Shown here: one piece after another, positions 34,021 to 43,634 of the stretch
How positions within the stretch are numbered: position 1 is the stretch's first letter
How the letters are laid out: each line of letters begins with the position of its first letter
Origin: Rhizobium deserti
Lineage (GTDB): Bacteria > Pseudomonadota > Alphaproteobacteria > Rhizobiales > Rhizobiaceae
Assembly (NCBI RefSeq): GCF_004358025.1
Contig: NZ_SMTL01000008.1
Coordinates: 62,001-126,000, forward strand
Direction: 5' to 3'
DNA: 64,000 nt
Notes under the pieces: model-generated
Told to the model about the DNA's origin: nothing
Database searches by the model: none
Seen by the model: the letters and a program-made list of their open reading frames with translations, nothing else
Made by a program: the position numbers and the translations under genes

Positions 34021-35633
34021 TGTCGGAAGTGGCGCATGCCGGTGAAGACCATGGCGACATCATGCTCGTCGGCCGCCGCAATAACCTCTTCATCGCGCAT
34101 GGAGCCGCCGGGCTGAATGACCGCGGTGGCACCGGCGGCAATTGCTGAAAGAAGACCATCGGCGAATGGAAAAAAGGCTTCCGATGCCACTGCCGACCCC
34201 TTGGTCATCGGCTCTGCCCAGCCCATTGCCCTGGCAGCTTCCTCGGCCTTCAAGCCGGCAATACGAGCCGAGTCTAGGCGGCTCATCTGGCCGGCACCGA
34301 TACCCGCCGTCTGACCGTCCTTCGCATACACGATGGCGTTCGACTTGACGTGCTTGGCTACCTTGTAGGCAAACTTGAGGTCATCCAGTTCGCTCGCCGT
34401 CGGCTGGCGCTTGGTGACGACGCGCAAGTCAATGTCCTCGATCATGCCGTTGTCGCGGGTCTGAACGAGAAGGCCACCAGCTACCGTCTTTGCCGTGAGG
34501 CCACGGGAGCGCGGGTCCGGCAGTCCGCCGGTAACGAGCAGTCGCAGGTTCTTTTTGGCCGCAATGATCGCTTTGGCTTCCTCTGAAACCTGCGGCGCAA
34601 TAATGACTTCCGTGAACAGCTTGACGATTTCTTCGGCCGTTTCGCCGTCCAGTATCTGGTTCAAGGCGATAATACCGCCAAAAGCCGAAGTGGAATCACA
34701 GGCGAGTGCCTTGAGATAGGCATCCCTTAGGGAGGAGCCGACCGCCACGCCGCAAGGGTTGGCGTGCTTGATGATCGCGCAAGCAGCGCCGCGTTCCGGC
34801 GAGAATTCGCCGATCAGCTCGAAGGCTCCGTCCGTATCATTGATGTTGTTATAGGAGAGCTGCTTTCCTTGCAGGAGCACGGCAGTGGCGACACCTGGGC
34901 GGTTCTCGCCGGTTACGTAGAAGCCGGCGCTCTGGTGCGGGTTCTCCCCATAGCGCATCTCTTCCTTCAAGACGCCGCCGATGGTGCGGTAGCGCGGAAT
35001 CTCGATGTCAAGTGCTTCTGCAAACCAGTTGGAAATGGCTGTGTCATAGGCAGCCGTGCGGGCATAAGCCTTTGCCGCCAGTTTCTGACGGAAGGCGTAA
35101 ACGGTCTGGCCCTCGTTCGACCGCATTGCTTCGATGAGCGCCGGGTAATCGGACGGATCGGTGATGATCGTTACATAGGCATGGTTCTTGGCCGAGGCGC
35201 GGATCATGGCTGGGCCGCCGATATCGATGTTCTCGACGGTGGTCGGGTAGTCACCGCCAGCCGCCCTGACCTCCTCGAACGGGTAAAGGTTGATGACGGC
35301 TAGATCGATGCCTTCGATCGCATGCTCTTTCATGGCCGCCGCATGCTCCGCATCATCGCGAATAGCCAGCAGTCCGCCATGCACGCTCGGATGGAGCGTC
35401 TTGACCCGGCCATCCATGATTTCGGGAAATCCGGTCACATCTGAGACATCCGTGACGGGCAGGCCGGCGGCAGCAATGGCCTTTTGCGTGCCACCGGTCG
35501 ACAGCAGCTTTACGCCCTGCGCCACAAGCGCCTGAGCAAGCTCAATGATGCCGGTCTTGTCGGAAACCGAAAGCAGCGCAGTTCGGATCTTGATATGATC
35601 GGGAGCAGGAATTTTCTTGGAAACGACGGCCAT
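34017..35633 (-). CDS. purH: Bifunctional AICAR transformylase / IMP cyclohydrolase
   Basis: Catalyses the last two steps of IMP synthesis. 538 residues. The N-terminal MGS-like IMP cyclohydrolase domain (~15-165) shows LLSTGGTQKAI, TGFPEIMDGRVKTLHP and VVNLYPF-like INLYPFEEV. The C-terminal transformylase domain has the catalytic Lys-His pair in IIKHANPCG (~280) and TSAFGGIIALN. GAGGAG precedes the ATG. It is the last gene of an htpX-rsmB-heparinase-purH run, with an 83-base spacer after the heparinase-like gene that contains a small GCTCCG-AA-CGGAGC hairpin. Confidence 0.97.
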   Translation of the reverse strand: MAVVSKKIPAPDHIKIRTALLSVSDKTGIIELAQALVAQGVKLLSTGGTQKAIAAAGLPVTDVSDVTGFPEIMDGRVKTLHPSVHGGLLAIRDDAEHAAAMKEHAIEGIDLAVINLYPFEEVRAAGGDYPTTVENIDIGGPAMIRASAKNHAYVTIITDPSDYPALIEAMRSNEGQTVYAFRQKLAAKAYARTAAYDTAISNWFAEALDIEIPRYRTIGGVLKEEMRYGENPHQSAGFYVTGENRPGVATAVLLQGKQLSYNNINDTDGAFELIGEFSPERGAACAIIKHANPCGVAVGSSLRDAYLKALACDSTSAFGGIIALNQILDGETAEEIVKLFTEVIIAPQVSEEAKAIIAAKKNLRLLVTGGLPDPRSRGLTAKTVAGGLLVQTRDNGMIEDIDLRVVTKRQPTASELDDLKFAYKVAKHVKSNAIVYAKDGQTAGIGAGQMSRLDSARIAGLKAEEAARAMGWAEPMTKGSAVASEAFFPFADGLLSAIAAGATAVIQPGGSMRDEEVIAAADEHDVAMVFTGMRHFRH

Positions 35634-35716
35634 TGCTCACTCCTCGAAATGCGCTCCGAACGGAGCCAGCAGCTAAGATGGCCGCGGTTAGCACAGCTTG
35701 GCAGAAGAGGGAACGT

Positions 35717-37399
35717 CTATTCGCCCCGCCTTAACATCCAGCGGATTTCAAAGACATCGGGCGGTGAGAATTCGATCACGAGTTGCTGGCTGGGGCGGAT
35801 GCCGGCAACATCGGCGAAGAAGATGTCCTCGTCGATCTGCACGTGTAGACCCGGCGCCGTAAAGACCCACGCTTCTCCATCCGGCGCGCGCAGGACAACC
35901 GTTTCCTCGTCGCGACGCTTGAGGATGACAGCGGGATGGACGTGAAAACGGGCCACGGCTGAAAACGGCTTGGAAGGAGACGCGTCTCCTTCCTCCCGAA
36001 ACAACCTGTCATGGCCCTTGATCTTGTTGCCTTTCGAACTCATGCCGATTTCGCGCTCATGGAAGTAGCCATAGTCGCGAACGTAACCGTCGTGAATTGC
36101 ACGGAGCCAGTCATTGCCGTGCGCGTCGTCCCACCGCTCCACCTCGACCTGGCTGACGCCCGGCAGCAAAATGGCGCCTGAAATTTTGGAGCGGGCAATG
36201 CGGCTTGAGGACGCTTCGTCGAGGATGACAGTAGAATGGGCGGCCGTTGATCGGGCGATCGTACGGTAATTGCGGCCGGCGGACTTGGGTGCTCCGCAAT
36301 TGACGATGAAGCGATGTCGGGCTGACGACATTTCGAAGGCAAGGCTGCCGGCATGTGCAGACGAGGACAGTTCCGGAGACAGCGGATGGCCGGTGTCGAC
36401 GATGAGGGTCGTTCCTTCTGCCGCCAGCCGGTGGTAATTCATGTGTGGCAGCGCCTTGAAAGGCTTGCCTGCCGACTCGTCGTAACGCAGCACTGACATC
36501 AATTCGCTTGCCGGCGTGGCACTGGCGCCGTTGAAAAGTGCCAGATCGCCGTCCTGATGACGAAAGAACCGCAGCGCCGGATACATACGGTCGATTGTCG
36601 GGATGAGCTTTTGCGGCAGGTCATGCCCCAGATTAATGTAGGTTTGGCGAAGCGGCAGCAGATCCAGCAGGAGATCCAGCAGAGCACGCGGATTGCGGGA
36701 TACATGGCCTCCATCCGCAAGGACCTGCTGTTCCAGCTCCCTATCCAGGCGGGCGCCCTCCCGACGGATGTAGCCAGCCCGTGTCGGCATGGAGATGGAC
36801 GCCATCGCCAGAGCGATGCGCTGCCTCAAGCGCGTCTCCCCTTCGGGCGTATAGCTTGCGATCTTGCGAAGATACCGCACCTGATAGGCAAGGCACTTCA
36901 TGAAGCGGCGATAGAACCCGGCTTCGGCCCCCTGCAGCACGACGGTGGAGTGGGAAAGCCAGGCAATGACCCTTTCCGCAACGACATGCGGCTCCCAGGC
37001 AACACCCCTGCGCCGCCGGCCATAGATGGCGATCCAGTCCGACACGATCTCTCTGGCATTCGCACAGCTGGCTTCGGTCTTGTTCGTCCGGATATGCCGC
37101 AGCCACGCAAACGAATGCAACCGCTCCGCAAAAGCGCGTGATGGCAGTTCTGTCGCGAAGGGCGATTGGCCAAATGTTTCAAGCGTGCGGCCAGCTAGGG
37201 GGAAGCGGCCTTCGAGAATCTCCTCGGCAACGAAGGGATCGAGCGACCGTAGATCCGTAGGCGCGACAATCAGCCGGTCCGGCACCTGCAGCGAAAACGG
37301 GGTGACAGCCAGCCGCAATGGCGCCGAACGCCGGCCGAGGCGTCGCCAGATCTCCCGCAAGCCGGAGGATAGAAGCCTCCTGCGATCCGCGAGTCGCAT
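35717..37399 (-). CDS. Heparinase II/III-like protein
   Basis: 560 residues from ATG 37399 (AGG upstream; TTG 37405 would add two codons). The N-terminal alpha/alpha toroid (~90-330) and C-terminal beta-sandwich (~340-555) match the heparinase II/III polysaccharide lyase family: LPHMNYHRLAAEGTTLIVDTGHP with the conserved His/Tyr region, HRFIVNCGAP, and TIARSTAAHSTVILDE. No signal peptide is evident, which is odd for a polysaccharide-degrading enzyme. In rhizobia this gene commonly sits between rsmB and purH. Substrate unknown. Confidence 0.9.
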   Translation of the reverse strand: MRLADRRRLLSSGLREIWRRLGRRSAPLRLAVTPFSLQVPDRLIVAPTDLRSLDPFVAEEILEGRFPLAGRTLETFGQSPFATELPSRAFAERLHSFAWLRHIRTNKTEASCANAREIVSDWIAIYGRRRRGVAWEPHVVAERVIAWLSHSTVVLQGAEAGFYRRFMKCLAYQVRYLRKIASYTPEGETRLRQRIALAMASISMPTRAGYIRREGARLDRELEQQVLADGGHVSRNPRALLDLLLDLLPLRQTYINLGHDLPQKLIPTIDRMYPALRFFRHQDGDLALFNGASATPASELMSVLRYDESAGKPFKALPHMNYHRLAAEGTTLIVDTGHPLSPELSSSAHAGSLAFEMSSARHRFIVNCGAPKSAGRNYRTIARSTAAHSTVILDEASSSRIARSKISGAILLPGVSQVEVERWDDAHGNDWLRAIHDGYVRDYGYFHEREIGMSSKGNKIKGHDRLFREEGDASPSKPFSAVARFHVHPAVILKRRDEETVVLRAPDGEAWVFTAPGLHVQIDEDIFFADVAGIRPSQQLVIEFSPPDVFEIRWMLRRGE

Positions 37400-37501
37400 T
37401 GTCAACCTGGAACACTCCGCAGGATGTCTACAAGTCCGGCCGATCGGACGGAATCACTTTTTAGACTATTCGAATGATCGGACTTTATGGTGAAGAATGT
37501 C

Positions 37502-38899
37502 TTACCGGACCCGCAGCACCGAAGCGAAAAACCCGTCTATACCGCCAGAGAACTCGCCGTCTCCCGGCAGCATGGCAGGTGTCGTGCGGATTTCTCCGAG
37601 ATCGGAAATGGCATCCTCCAGTCCCGGCCAATCCCTGGCGTGGACCGGCACACGCTCGAGCCTTGGATCGTCTGCCAGCACACGCGCCACCAGGTCTTCT
37701 CCTTCTGATGGATCGAGCGAACAGTTGGAGAAGACAACGATGCCGTCAGGCTTCACCAGTGTGGTTGCGTGTCTCAGCATCTTTTCCTGCAGCGCAGCAA
37801 GCTTGGCTATGTCCTCCGGACCTTTAGTCCAAAGGACATCGGGATGCCGCCGCGTCGTTCCGGTCGAGGAGCACGGAGCATCCAAAAGCACGCCGTCCAG
37901 GGCTTGGTCTGGCTGAAACTTGAACAGATCGCCGAGGACAAGTTCGGCCTCAAGCTTCAGTCTCGACAGATTCTCCTTCAGCCGGACAATGCGATTGCTG
38001 GACTGCTCGATGGCGATGACATGGGCTCCGGCATGGACCAGCTGCGCCGTCTTGCCTCCCGGCGCGGCACAGAGATCCGCTATCCGCTTGCCCTTGAGAT
38101 CACCAAACAGTTTTGCGGGGATGCTGGCTGCCGCATCCTGGACCCACCATTCACCCTCGCCGAATGCGTCCAGCGCCGTTACCGAGCCTTCAAAGCTGCT
38201 GAGCCGTACGCTGCCTGTGGGCAGGATCTTGCCATTCAACTTCTCCGCCCAGCCATCAGGGTCGGATTTCACCGTAAGATCGATCGCCGGAGGCACCAGC
38301 TGTGCTTCCGCTATCCGCTTGGCTTCCGCGTCGCCATAAATCTCTTTCAAACGGTCGTTGAACCAGTCCGGCACCGGTGACACATCGGCTGTTCTGGCCA
38401 GAACTTCGTCCTTTTCCCGCACCAGGCGACGCAGCACCGCATTGACGAGCTTGGCGAAGCGCCGGTTGCGGGGGTCGCGATTGGCCTGTTCGACAGCCAG
38501 ATCGACCGCCGCATGCGATGGGACATCGAGATGCAGGATCTGGGTCGCAGCAATTACGAGAACGTGGTGAAGCGCCCGAGCACCCTCCGGCAATGGCGTC
38601 TCGATAAGGGATGCGATAGCTGCCTCAATGCGGGGCAGATAGCGCAGCGCCGTTGTCAGAATGGCGCGTGTCAGGGCCCGATCGGCATCACTCAGCGCCT
38701 TGTAGGCCGGGTTGCCATGCGTCAGATCCAGCATTCCATCCAAGGAGGTCTTCCGGTCTACGGCCGCCGCGAGAAGCTTTGCGGCGGTTAGCCGGACTTC
38801 AAGACCGGGCTTGAAAGGTCCTGAACGACTTTCCGGAGCCGAGCTTCTGGAACCGGTCGATGGCGGACGGGGCTTCTTGCTTTTGTTGCTGTCGTTCAA
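37502..38899 (-). CDS. rsmB: 16S rRNA m5C methyltransferase of the RsmB/NOP family
   Basis: SAM-dependent cytosine-5 methyltransferase, probably acting on 16S rRNA. 465 residues: N-terminal NusB-like helical domain (~35-170), then the methyltransferase domain with DLCAAPGGKTAQL (~265-277, SAM binding), VLLDAPCSSTGTTRRHPD (PC catalytic motif) and VFSNCSLDPSEGE (second Cys). The start is TTG 38899 overlapping the htpX stop (TTGA), indicating coupling. The C-terminus is FFASVLRVR. Confidence 0.92.
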   Translation of the reverse strand: MNDSNKSKKPRPPSTGSRSSAPESRSGPFKPGLEVRLTAAKLLAAAVDRKTSLDGMLDLTHGNPAYKALSDADRALTRAILTTALRYLPRIEAAIASLIETPLPEGARALHHVLVIAATQILHLDVPSHAAVDLAVEQANRDPRNRRFAKLVNAVLRRLVREKDEVLARTADVSPVPDWFNDRLKEIYGDAEAKRIAEAQLVPPAIDLTVKSDPDGWAEKLNGKILPTGSVRLSSFEGSVTALDAFGEGEWWVQDAAASIPAKLFGDLKGKRIADLCAAPGGKTAQLVHAGAHVIAIEQSSNRIVRLKENLSRLKLEAELVLGDLFKFQPDQALDGVLLDAPCSSTGTTRRHPDVLWTKGPEDIAKLAALQEKMLRHATTLVKPDGIVVFSNCSLDPSEGEDLVARVLADDPRLERVPVHARDWPGLEDAISDLGEIRTTPAMLPGDGEFSGGIDGFFASVLRVR

Positions 38900-39873
38900 G
38901 ACCAGGGACCTTTGCGCGGTTCATTTGAACCACGGCCCCAACCGGAATTTCGGCCGGTATACGGAACGGAGCGCGCGGTGCGCTGCGGTCTATCAGCCTC
39001 AAATCGCGGCGTCGAGGAGTTGCCACGCAAGTCGCCGGCCATTTCCTGAAGCGCCGCGATGCGATTTTCGGTGTTGGGATGGGTTGAAAAAAGGTTGTCC
39101 ATGCGCTCGCCCGAAAGCGGGTTGATGATGAACATATGCGCCGTGGCCGGGTTGCGTTCAGCCTCATAATTGGGAATTTGATGCGCGGTGCCAGCAATCT
39201 TTGCGAGAGCCGAGGCAAGCGCCAGGGGATTGCCGCAGATTTCTGCGCCGCGCCGGTCGGCTGAATATTCGCGTGTGCGGCTGATCGCCATCTGCACCAG
39301 CATGGCGGCGAGCGGCGCAACGATCATGGCTGCCAACACGCCAATGAACCCGAGCGGATTGCTGTTGTTCTCGCGATTGCCGCCAAAGAAGAAGGCAAAA
39401 TTGCCGAGCATCGAAATCGCGCCAGCCAAGGTCGCGGTAATGGTCATCGTCAAAGTATCGCGGTTCTGGACGTGCGCCAGCTCATGGGCCATGACCCCGG
39501 CTACCTCGTCGTGGGTCAGCCGCTGCAAAAGACCGGTCGACGCGGCGACTGCGGCATTCTGGGGATTGCGGCCGGTCGCGAAGGCGTTCGGCTGAGGATT
39601 GTCGTAGACATAGACCTTCGGCATGGGCAGGCCGGCATTGGCCGCCAGATCCCGGATCATCGTATAGAATTCCGGAGCAGTCTGCGCGTCTACCTCTTGC
39701 GCATTGTAGGCAGACAGCACCATTTTATCCGAGTTCCAGTAGGAAAACAGGTTCATGCCGGCGGCGAGAACGAGCGCGATCATCATGCCGGACCTGCCGC
39801 CGATCAAAAATCCGACGCCCATGAACAGGGCGGTCATAAAGGCCAGAAGCATGGCTGTGCGCATCACATTCAT
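38896..39873 (-). CDS. htpX: Membrane zinc protease HtpX
   Basis: Inner-membrane M48 metalloprotease handling misfolded membrane proteins. 325 residues from ATG 39873 (AAGGAAG eight bases upstream; ATG 39879 is also possible). Two N-terminal hydrophobic segments (~5-45), zinc motif H-E-L-A-H in GVMAHELAHVQNRD at ~128-141, two further hydrophobic segments (~145-200), and EYSADRRGAEICG with the third zinc ligand. The proline/arginine-rich C-terminus is typical of rhizobial HtpX. Confidence 0.96.
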   Translation of the reverse strand: MNVMRTAMLLAFMTALFMGVGFLIGGRSGMMIALVLAAGMNLFSYWNSDKMVLSAYNAQEVDAQTAPEFYTMIRDLAANAGLPMPKVYVYDNPQPNAFATGRNPQNAAVAASTGLLQRLTHDEVAGVMAHELAHVQNRDTLTMTITATLAGAISMLGNFAFFFGGNRENNSNPLGFIGVLAAMIVAPLAAMLVQMAISRTREYSADRRGAEICGNPLALASALAKIAGTAHQIPNYEAERNPATAHMFIINPLSGERMDNLFSTHPNTENRIAALQEMAGDLRGNSSTPRFEADRPQRTARSVPYTGRNSGWGRGSNEPRKGPWS

Positions 39874-39984
39874 CGTCATCTCTTCCTTTGACGGGTGCGG
39901 TGGGGTTTTCCCTTACCGGCAAGCGCTCTATTATGTGGTCAGATGAACCGCTATTTTCAACAAACAGTCGAGTGAAGCTAACCC

Positions 39985-40203
39985 ATGCAGACTGCAGATA
40001 ACGACAATATGCACGAAGTGGCGGACGAAAACTCGCGGAAAAAACCTCTCACTCCTGCAGCGCAACGTGCTCTTGAGGAAGCGGAGGAGCGTCGCCAGGC
40101 CGCGGCTCAGGTGAAAATGCCCGAGGAGATCGGGGGCCGAGGCGGTGCCGATCCGGCCCGCTTCGGAGACTGGGAGATCAACGGCCGCGCCATCGACTTC
40201 TGA
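39985..40203 (+). CDS. DUF1674 / SDHAF4-like succinate dehydrogenase assembly factor
   Basis: 72-residue protein with the DUF1674 C-terminal signature: G-G-R-G-G-A-D-P-A-R-F-G-D-W-E then G-R-A-I-D-F at the very end. Eukaryotic members (SDHAF4) bind flavinylated SdhA during succinate dehydrogenase assembly. The bacterial role is inferred by homology. The N-terminal half is charged and low complexity (EEAEERRQAAAQ). No sdh genes are in the window. Confidence 0.85.
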   Translation: MQTADNDNMHEVADENSRKKPLTPAAQRALEEAEERRQAAAQVKMPEEIGGRGGADPARFGDWEINGRAIDF

Positions 40204-40251
40204 GCAAATATTCCTATTGACTTGAACCAGAAAACGGAATTTATTCCTTTC

Positions 40252-40698
40252 ATGGTCAAGAAGTCTGTCATACTTGCTGCTTGGTTTTCCGCTCTTGGCG
40301 CGGGTGCCTTGGCACGGGAAGAGATCTCCGGCCCGGTCACGGCAGAAATCCTGCGGGTGATCGACGGAGACACAATTCTCGTAGAAGCGCAGCCTTGGCC
40401 GCAGCAGAAGATAGAGGTCTATGTCCGGATCCGCGGAATCGACACCCCGGAGATGAACTCCCGCTGCGAAATCATCCGGGAAAGCGGACGACGCGCGCAA
40501 CGAGCCCTGGAAGCGATGACGGCGTCATCGCGCAGGATTGAGCTTAGCCGAATTTCCGGCGACAAGTATTTCGGCCGGATCGTTGCTGACGTGAGATTTG
40601 CCGATGGGCGGGACGCCGCAAACAACCTGCTTCTTGCCGGGCTTGCCCGGCAGTACGATGGGGGTCGCAAACCTCGTGAAGTATGCGACGCCCCCTAA
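40252..40698 (+). CDS. Thermonuclease-family (SNase-like) protein
   Basis: 148 residues from ATG 40252; a TTG at 40222 would add ten. An N-terminal hydrophobic signal (VILAAWFSALGAGALA) indicates export. The SNase fold is recognisable from RVIDGDTILVEA (~37-48, Asp ligands), V-R-I-R-G-I-D-T-P-E and DKYFGRIVADV. Catalytic Asp/Arg positions appear kept. Likely a secreted or periplasmic nuclease. It converges on acs with 11 bases between stops. Confidence 0.85.
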   Translation: MVKKSVILAAWFSALGAGALAREEISGPVTAEILRVIDGDTILVEAQPWPQQKIEVYVRIRGIDTPEMNSRCEIIRESGRRAQRALEAMTASSRRIELSRISGDKYFGRIVADVRFADGRDAANNLLLAGLARQYDGGRKPREVCDAP

Positions 40699-40709
40699 AT
40701 AACTGGCGA

Positions 40710-42662
40710 TCAGGCCGACTTGTTCTGACGATTCTCGATCAGATCATCCACCACGGCTGGATCAGCCAGCGTTGACGTGTCGCCGAGCGCACCAAAATCA
40801 TCTTCCGCGATCTTGCGAAGGATACGGCGCATGATCTTGCCTGATCGGGTTTTCGGAAGCCCAGGCGCGAACTGGATCTTATCCGGTGCTGCAATGGGGC
40901 CGATCTCGTTGCGGACATGTTTCACCAGTTCCTGCCGCAGTGCATCGGTCCCTTCATGGCCGGACATCAGGGTGACGTAGCAATAGATGCCCTGCCCCTT
41001 GATGTGATGCGGATAGCCGACCACGGCTGCCTCGGAGACCAGGTTATGGGAGACGAGCGCTGATTCCACCTCTGCCGTGCCGAGCCTATGTCCGGAAACA
41101 TTGAGAACATCATCGACCCGCCCGGTGATCCAGTAATAGCCATCAGCATCGCGTCTGCAGCCGTCACCGGTGAAATACTTTCCCTTATAAGTCGAGAAGT
41201 AGGTCTGGATGAACCGCTCATGGTCGCCGTAGACCGTCCGCATCTGGCCCGGCCAGCTGTCGGTAATGCAGAGGTTTCCGTCTGCCGCGCCTTCAAGCAC
41301 ATTGCCTTCATTGTCGACCAGCTGAGGCTTGACGCCGAAGAATGGCTTCGTGGCAGAACCAGGCTTCAAATCGGTCGCACCCGGCAGAGGCGTGATCATG
41401 TGGCCGCCGGTTTCCGTCTGCCACCAGGTGTCGACGACAGGGCAGCGCTTGTCGCCAACGACCTCGTAATACCATTCCCAGGCTTCCGGATTGATCGGTT
41501 CACCGACCGTGCCGAGCAGGCGCAGGCTTTCGCGCGACGACCGCTTTACGAACTCGTTCCCGGCTCCCATCAAGGATCGGATGGCCGTGGGCGCCGTGTA
41601 GAAAATGTTGACCTTGTGCTTGTCGACGATTTCCCAGAAGCGGCCCTGGTCGGGAAAATTGGGAACGCCCTCGAACATCAGCGTTGTGGCGCAATTGGCA
41701 AGCGGCCCATAGACGAGATAGGAATGTCCCGTCACCCAGCCGACATCGGCGGTGCACCAGTAGATGTCGCCGTCGTGGTAGTCGAACGTGTATTCGTGGG
41801 TCATCGCGGCGTAAACGAGATAACCGCCGGTCGTGTGTAATACACCTTTGGGCTTTCCCGTCGAGCCGGACGTGTAGAGGATGAAAAGCGGATCCTCCGC
41901 CTTCATCTTGACCGGCTCGCAATGCGGCTTCACGCTGGCGATTTCCTGATGGTACCAGAGGTCGCGCCCCGGCGCCCAGTTGGTCTTGCCGCCGGTACGG
42001 CGAACCACGAGAACCTTGTTGACCGTAACATATTGCTTGGCCGCAATGCGGATGGCCGTATCGGTGTTCTCCTTGAGCGGCACGGGCTTGCCACCGCGCA
42101 CGCCTTCGTCACAGGTGATCACGAAGGTGGACTGGCAATCGATAATGCGCCCGGCCAGCGCTTCGGGTGAAAAGCCACCGAAAACAACGGAATGAACCGC
42201 GCCGATACGGGCACAAGCCAGCATCGCATAGGCCGCTTCCGGGATCATCGGCATGTAGATGGTAACGCGGTCGCCCTTCCTGACCCCCTGCTTTTTCAGG
42301 ACATTGGCCAGGCGGCATACCTGATCGTAAAGCTGGTTATAGGTGATCTTCTTGTCGATATACGGATTGTCACCTTCCCAGATGATGGCTGTCCGCTCGC
42401 CGTGCGTCTTCAGGTGCCGATCGATGCAGTTGTAGGAGACATTGGTCAGCCCATCTTCGAACCATTTGATGGAAACCCGGCCCTTGAACGAGGTATTCTT
42501 CACCTTGCTATAAGGCTTGAACCAGTCGATGCGCTTGCCGTGCTTGCCCCAGAACTTATCCGGATCCTCGACGCTCTCCTCATACCATTTTTCGTATTTT
42601 GCCTGATCGATGAGCGCCTTCGTCTTGGCTGCCTTAAGAACCGGATAGATTTTTTCCGACAT
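40710..42662 (-). CDS. acs: Acetyl-CoA synthetase
   Basis: AMP-forming synthetase activating acetate. 650 residues from ATG 42662 (GGGAGGAG upstream). YTSGSTGKPKGVLHTTGGY (~265) is the ATP-binding P-loop, DTWWQTETGGHMITP the adenylate motif, GRVDDVLNVSGHRLGT the hinge, and PKTRSGKIMRRILRK the C-terminal catalytic Lys, usually regulated by acetylation. Divergent from trcR, with a palindromic site in between. Confidence 0.97.
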   Translation of the reverse strand: MSEKIYPVLKAAKTKALIDQAKYEKWYEESVEDPDKFWGKHGKRIDWFKPYSKVKNTSFKGRVSIKWFEDGLTNVSYNCIDRHLKTHGERTAIIWEGDNPYIDKKITYNQLYDQVCRLANVLKKQGVRKGDRVTIYMPMIPEAAYAMLACARIGAVHSVVFGGFSPEALAGRIIDCQSTFVITCDEGVRGGKPVPLKENTDTAIRIAAKQYVTVNKVLVVRRTGGKTNWAPGRDLWYHQEIASVKPHCEPVKMKAEDPLFILYTSGSTGKPKGVLHTTGGYLVYAAMTHEYTFDYHDGDIYWCTADVGWVTGHSYLVYGPLANCATTLMFEGVPNFPDQGRFWEIVDKHKVNIFYTAPTAIRSLMGAGNEFVKRSSRESLRLLGTVGEPINPEAWEWYYEVVGDKRCPVVDTWWQTETGGHMITPLPGATDLKPGSATKPFFGVKPQLVDNEGNVLEGAADGNLCITDSWPGQMRTVYGDHERFIQTYFSTYKGKYFTGDGCRRDADGYYWITGRVDDVLNVSGHRLGTAEVESALVSHNLVSEAAVVGYPHHIKGQGIYCYVTLMSGHEGTDALRQELVKHVRNEIGPIAAPDKIQFAPGLPKTRSGKIMRRILRKIAEDDFGALGDTSTLADPAVVDDLIENRQNKSA

Positions 42663-42776
42663 GAACTCCTCCCTACTGTGCCCTGAAAACGATGTATCGA
42701 ACCTCAAGGCGATATGTCCGGCATTCATAGCAGCTGCGGCAAGAGCAGCAATTAGACAAACGGTCATGCCGCATCA

Positions 42777-42801
42777 CGAATTGCAATTCGGTCCCAATTC
42801 G
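42777..42801. promoter_or_regulatory. Palindrome and repeats between acs and trcR
   Basis: CGAATTGCAATTCG (42777-42790) is a perfect 14-base palindrome, followed after four bases by a third CAATTCG copy (42795-42801). It lies in the 225-base divergent gap and could be an operator. The binding protein is unknown; nothing else in the gap is recognised. Confidence 0.45.
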
Positions 42802-42887
42802 ATTATAGCTCCGATGAATTCCCGGAAATTTGTGGTTGATACCCACGGCCCGCGACACCGGCGCGGACGGACAGAGGAACTATATCC

Positions 42888-43598
42888 ATGGCTCAACAAT
42901 TGCTCATGCCGAAGGCGACGGCCGTATGGCTGGTCGACAATACCGCACTTTCCTTTGATCAGATCGCTCAGTTCTGCAAGCTGCATCCTCTTGAGGTCAA
43001 GGCGATTGCCGATGGCGAGGCGGCCCAGGGCATCAAGGGTCTTGATCCGATCGCGACGGGACAGCTTTCCCGCGATGAGATCCAGCGCGCCGAGGGCGAC
43101 GTCAATTACAGGCTGAAGCTATCTGAGCCCAAGGTTCGCGTGCCTGAATCCAAGCGGCGCGGACCGCGCTACACCCCGGTATCCAAGCGTCAGGATCGCC
43201 CGAACGCCATCCTCTGGCTGGTTCGCAACCATCCGGAATTGAAGGACGCCCAGATTTCCCGCCTCGTGGGGACGACCAAGTCGACGATCGAGCAGATCCG
43301 CGAGCGTACCCATTGGAACGCCACCAACCTGACGCCGATGGATCCGGTGACGCTTGGCCTCTGCAGCCAGATCGACCTTGATCTGGAAGTGGAAAGGGCG
43401 TCCAAGGGCCGTCCCCTGCCCACCGCTGCGGAACTCGGCGCTTCGCTGCAGCCAGCCGCTGAAACCGAGAACCTTGGCTTCAGCTATCGCACGGAGCGCG
43501 AGGACGAGAAGGAAATCGACGCAAATGCGGTGTTTGCGAAGCTCAGCTCGCTCAAATCAACCCGTCGTGACGACGATAATGAAGAAGATCGCTTCTAA
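42888..43598 (+). CDS. trcR: DUF1013 / TrcR-type cell-cycle transcriptional regulator
   Basis: 236-residue protein of the alphaproteobacteria-specific DUF1013 family; the Caulobacter homologue is called the cell cycle transcriptional regulator TrcR. M-P-K-A-T-A-V-W-L-V-D-N-T at the N-terminus and an HTH-like segment AILWLVRNHPELKDAQISR (~104-122) with LVGTTKSTIEQIR are diagnostic. Acidic C-terminus (DDDNEEDRF). AGAGGAAC precedes the ATG. It is flanked by two acyl-CoA synthetase genes and followed by a BrnA-like gene. Confidence 0.9.
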   Translation: MAQQLLMPKATAVWLVDNTALSFDQIAQFCKLHPLEVKAIADGEAAQGIKGLDPIATGQLSRDEIQRAEGDVNYRLKLSEPKVRVPESKRRGPRYTPVSKRQDRPNAILWLVRNHPELKDAQISRLVGTTKSTIEQIRERTHWNATNLTPMDPVTLGLCSQIDLDLEVERASKGRPLPTAAELGASLQPAAETENLGFSYRTEREDEKEIDANAVFAKLSSLKSTRRDDDNEEDRF

Positions 43599-43634
43599 GG
43601 CTTTGGCTTGAGGCGACGCGACGGAGACAGGCAC

